A stretch of DNA of 64,000 nucleotides from UBA4416 sp038327195. GTDB taxonomy: Bacteria > Bacteroidota > Bacteroidia > B-17B0 > Aurantibacillaceae. The position numbers and the translations under genes are program-made. Below, piece after piece: positions 63,348-64,000 of the stretch; the stretch's first letter is position 1, and the number at the start of each line of letters is the position of its first letter. The notes beneath the pieces are model-generated. The model did no database searches and was not told the origin of the DNA. It saw only the letters and a list, made by a program, of their open reading frames with translations. The stretch spans positions 89,412 to 153,411 of the forward strand of contig JBBQKU010000008.1 in assembly GCA_038327195.1 (NCBI GenBank), written 5' to 3'.

Positions 63348-63728
63348 ATGGAAAAATACGCAATTGAAGGCACACCAAAAACACCAACAATATCGTTTGA
63401 TATTAAAGGAGGAATTTTAGAAATTAAAGGACGTTCGATTCCTGAAAATTCAATTGAATTTTACAAGCCATTAGTTGATGCTCTTGATAAATACTCAGCA
63501 GCAACAAAGCCTGCCACTACTGTTAATATACAATTAGAATACTTTAATACAAGTTCATCTAAATGTATTTTAGATATATTTAAAAAATTAGAAGCTATAC
63601 ATAAAGGTGGAAGCGCTGTTACAATTAATTGGCATTATGAAGAAGATGATGAAGATATGTTAGAAGCTGGTGAAGATTATCAAGCAATTATTAATATTCC
63701 ATTCAAAATGGTTCAAGTTGCTGAATAA
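63348..63728 (+). CDS. siaC: SiaC-family regulatory phosphoprotein (DUF1987)
   Basis: This is a 126-residue protein of the DUF1987/SiaC family. The IEGTPKTPTISFD start, the ILEIKGRSIPENSIEFY segment and the central strand-loop IQLEYFNTSSSKCILDI are typical. The loop places Thr68 (NTSSS) where P. aeruginosa SiaC is phosphorylated, as I recall, also at Thr68. In that species unphosphorylated SiaC binds the diguanylate cyclase SiaD. Here no cyclase is in the window, so the effector is unknown. It is directly downstream of siaB and followed by a strong terminator. Confidence 0.9.
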   Translation: MEKYAIEGTPKTPTISFDIKGGILEIKGRSIPENSIEFYKPLVDALDKYSAATKPATTVNIQLEYFNTSSSKCILDIFKKLEAIHKGGSAVTINWHYEEDDEDMLEAGEDYQAIINIPFKMVQVAE

Positions 63729-63748
63729 TTTATAAAATAACAATGTTT

Positions 63749-63776
63749 AAAAACCCCGAAATTTCGGGGTTTTTTT
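63749..63776 (+). terminator. Intrinsic terminator of the sia-like locus
   Basis: A perfect palindrome, AAACCCCGAAA / TTTCGGGGTTT, is followed by a T-run to about 63776. It lies 20 bases after the siaC stop. Confidence 0.88.
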
Positions 63777-63799
63777 ATGGATTTTAACCAATATTTCAT

Positions 63800-63807
63800 T
63801 AAATTTG
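63800..63807 (+). promoter_or_regulatory. Candidate -7 element of the aldolase gene
   Basis: TAAATTTG matches TAnnTTTG, 25 bases before the aldolase ATG. A -33 partner is only approximate (TATGG, 19 bases upstream). Confidence 0.45.
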
Positions 63808-63832
63808 TCGTCTCTAAAAAAAGAAATTATTT

Positions 63833-64000
63833 ATGTCAAAAATCACCGATTTATTAGGAGCACAAGCTGATAGTTTATTAAACCACTCTTGTAAAACAAT
63901 ATCTAAAGACAATATTGTAATTCCGAATTCTAACTTTATTGACCAGACATTTGTTTACAGTAACAGAAGTCCTCAAGTACTTAGAAGTTTAGCTCAATTG
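63833..64000 (+). CDS. fbaB: Class I fructose-bisphosphate aldolase, N-terminal part (3' cut by window edge)
   Basis: The frame starts at the ATG at 63833 and stays open to the end of the window, giving 56 residues. They begin MSKITDLLGAQADSLLNHSC and continue with KTISKDNIVIP and SPQVLRSLAQL, the pattern I know from the N-terminus of class I (DhnA/FbaB-type) fructose-bisphosphate aldolases of Bacteroidota (LLG...LL.H.CKTI...R.PRVLRSL). The Schiff-base lysine lies beyond the window. It would act in glycolysis and gluconeogenesis. The call depends on a short stretch and family memory. Confidence 0.75.
   Translation, partial: MSKITDLLGAQADSLLNHSCKTISKDNIVIPNSNFIDQTFVYSNRSPQVLRSLAQL

Overview
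The window is AT-rich DNA from a member of the Bacteroidota, most likely Flavobacteriales-like. Several family signatures support this: type IX secretion (T9SS) sorting domains of both kinds (Por-type, and the gliding-associated C-terminal type), a PorP/SprF protein, a TonB-dependent receptor with an N-terminal carboxypeptidase-regulatory-like domain, an IPExxxVDY-like protein, DUF6341- and DUF6427-like membrane proteins, the TAnnTTTG promoter element, and little Shine-Dalgarno signal. Coding density is high. No gap between genes exceeds 300 bases, and the largest (about 150-200 bases) are described where they hold something. I saw no rRNA, tRNA, CRISPR array, insertion sequence or prophage. 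The placement comes from protein families alone and has not been tested by a phylogeny.

Layout. 1-1.4 kb: the 3' end of dihydroorotase and an SbtA-like bicarbonate transporter. 1.4-9.7 kb, minus strand: a protein with a J-domain-like HPD motif, then a T9SS cassette of a 1344-residue type B cargo, a PorP/SprF protein and a TPR/PD40/OmpA protein. 9.7-17.6 kb: small membrane proteins, purQ, a VOC protein, pabB, a T9SS type A cargo, a KdsC-type phosphatase and a DUF2520 protein. 17.6-22.2 kb: a cytochrome c maturation operon, ccmB-ccmC-ccmD-ccmE-ccmF in transcription order, whose CcmE carries CxxxY instead of HxxxY. 22.3-31.9 kb: a second large PKD/type B cargo, a membrane-anchored glutathione peroxidase, a beta-barrel/TPR pair and ftsE. 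31.9-36.4 kb: an orphan gene with an inverted repeat around its start, metF, and a TIM44-like/zinc ribbon/TerB-like protein next to an outer membrane protein. 36.5-40.9 kb, plus strand: icd, an Nfu-type Fe-S protein, a GNAT enzyme, a glycosyltransferase and a flippase. 40.9-44 kb, minus strand: four small or medium exported proteins. 44-53.3 kb: ftsH, rsfS (with a histone H1-like tail), birA, and sucA and sucB separated by unrelated genes. 53.5-58.4 kb: a Bax inhibitor-1 family protein, a TonB-dependent receptor, dprA and a queuosine-precursor transporter. 58.5-63.7 kb: a Sia-like partner-switching locus. The last 170 bases begin a class I fructose-bisphosphate aldolase gene.

The most interesting locus is the last complete one: a periplasmic beta-propeller sensor fused across the membrane to a PP2C/SpoIIE phosphatase, then a lipoprotein, a SiaB-type kinase and a SiaC-type phosphoprotein with a threonine at residue 68. 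It looks like a SiaABC switch with the sensor architecture of Bacteroidota hybrid two-component systems and no nearby diguanylate cyclase. Envelope biogenesis and T9SS export dominate the rest. Central metabolism is represented by icd, sucA, sucB, metF, purQ, pyrC, pabB and birA.
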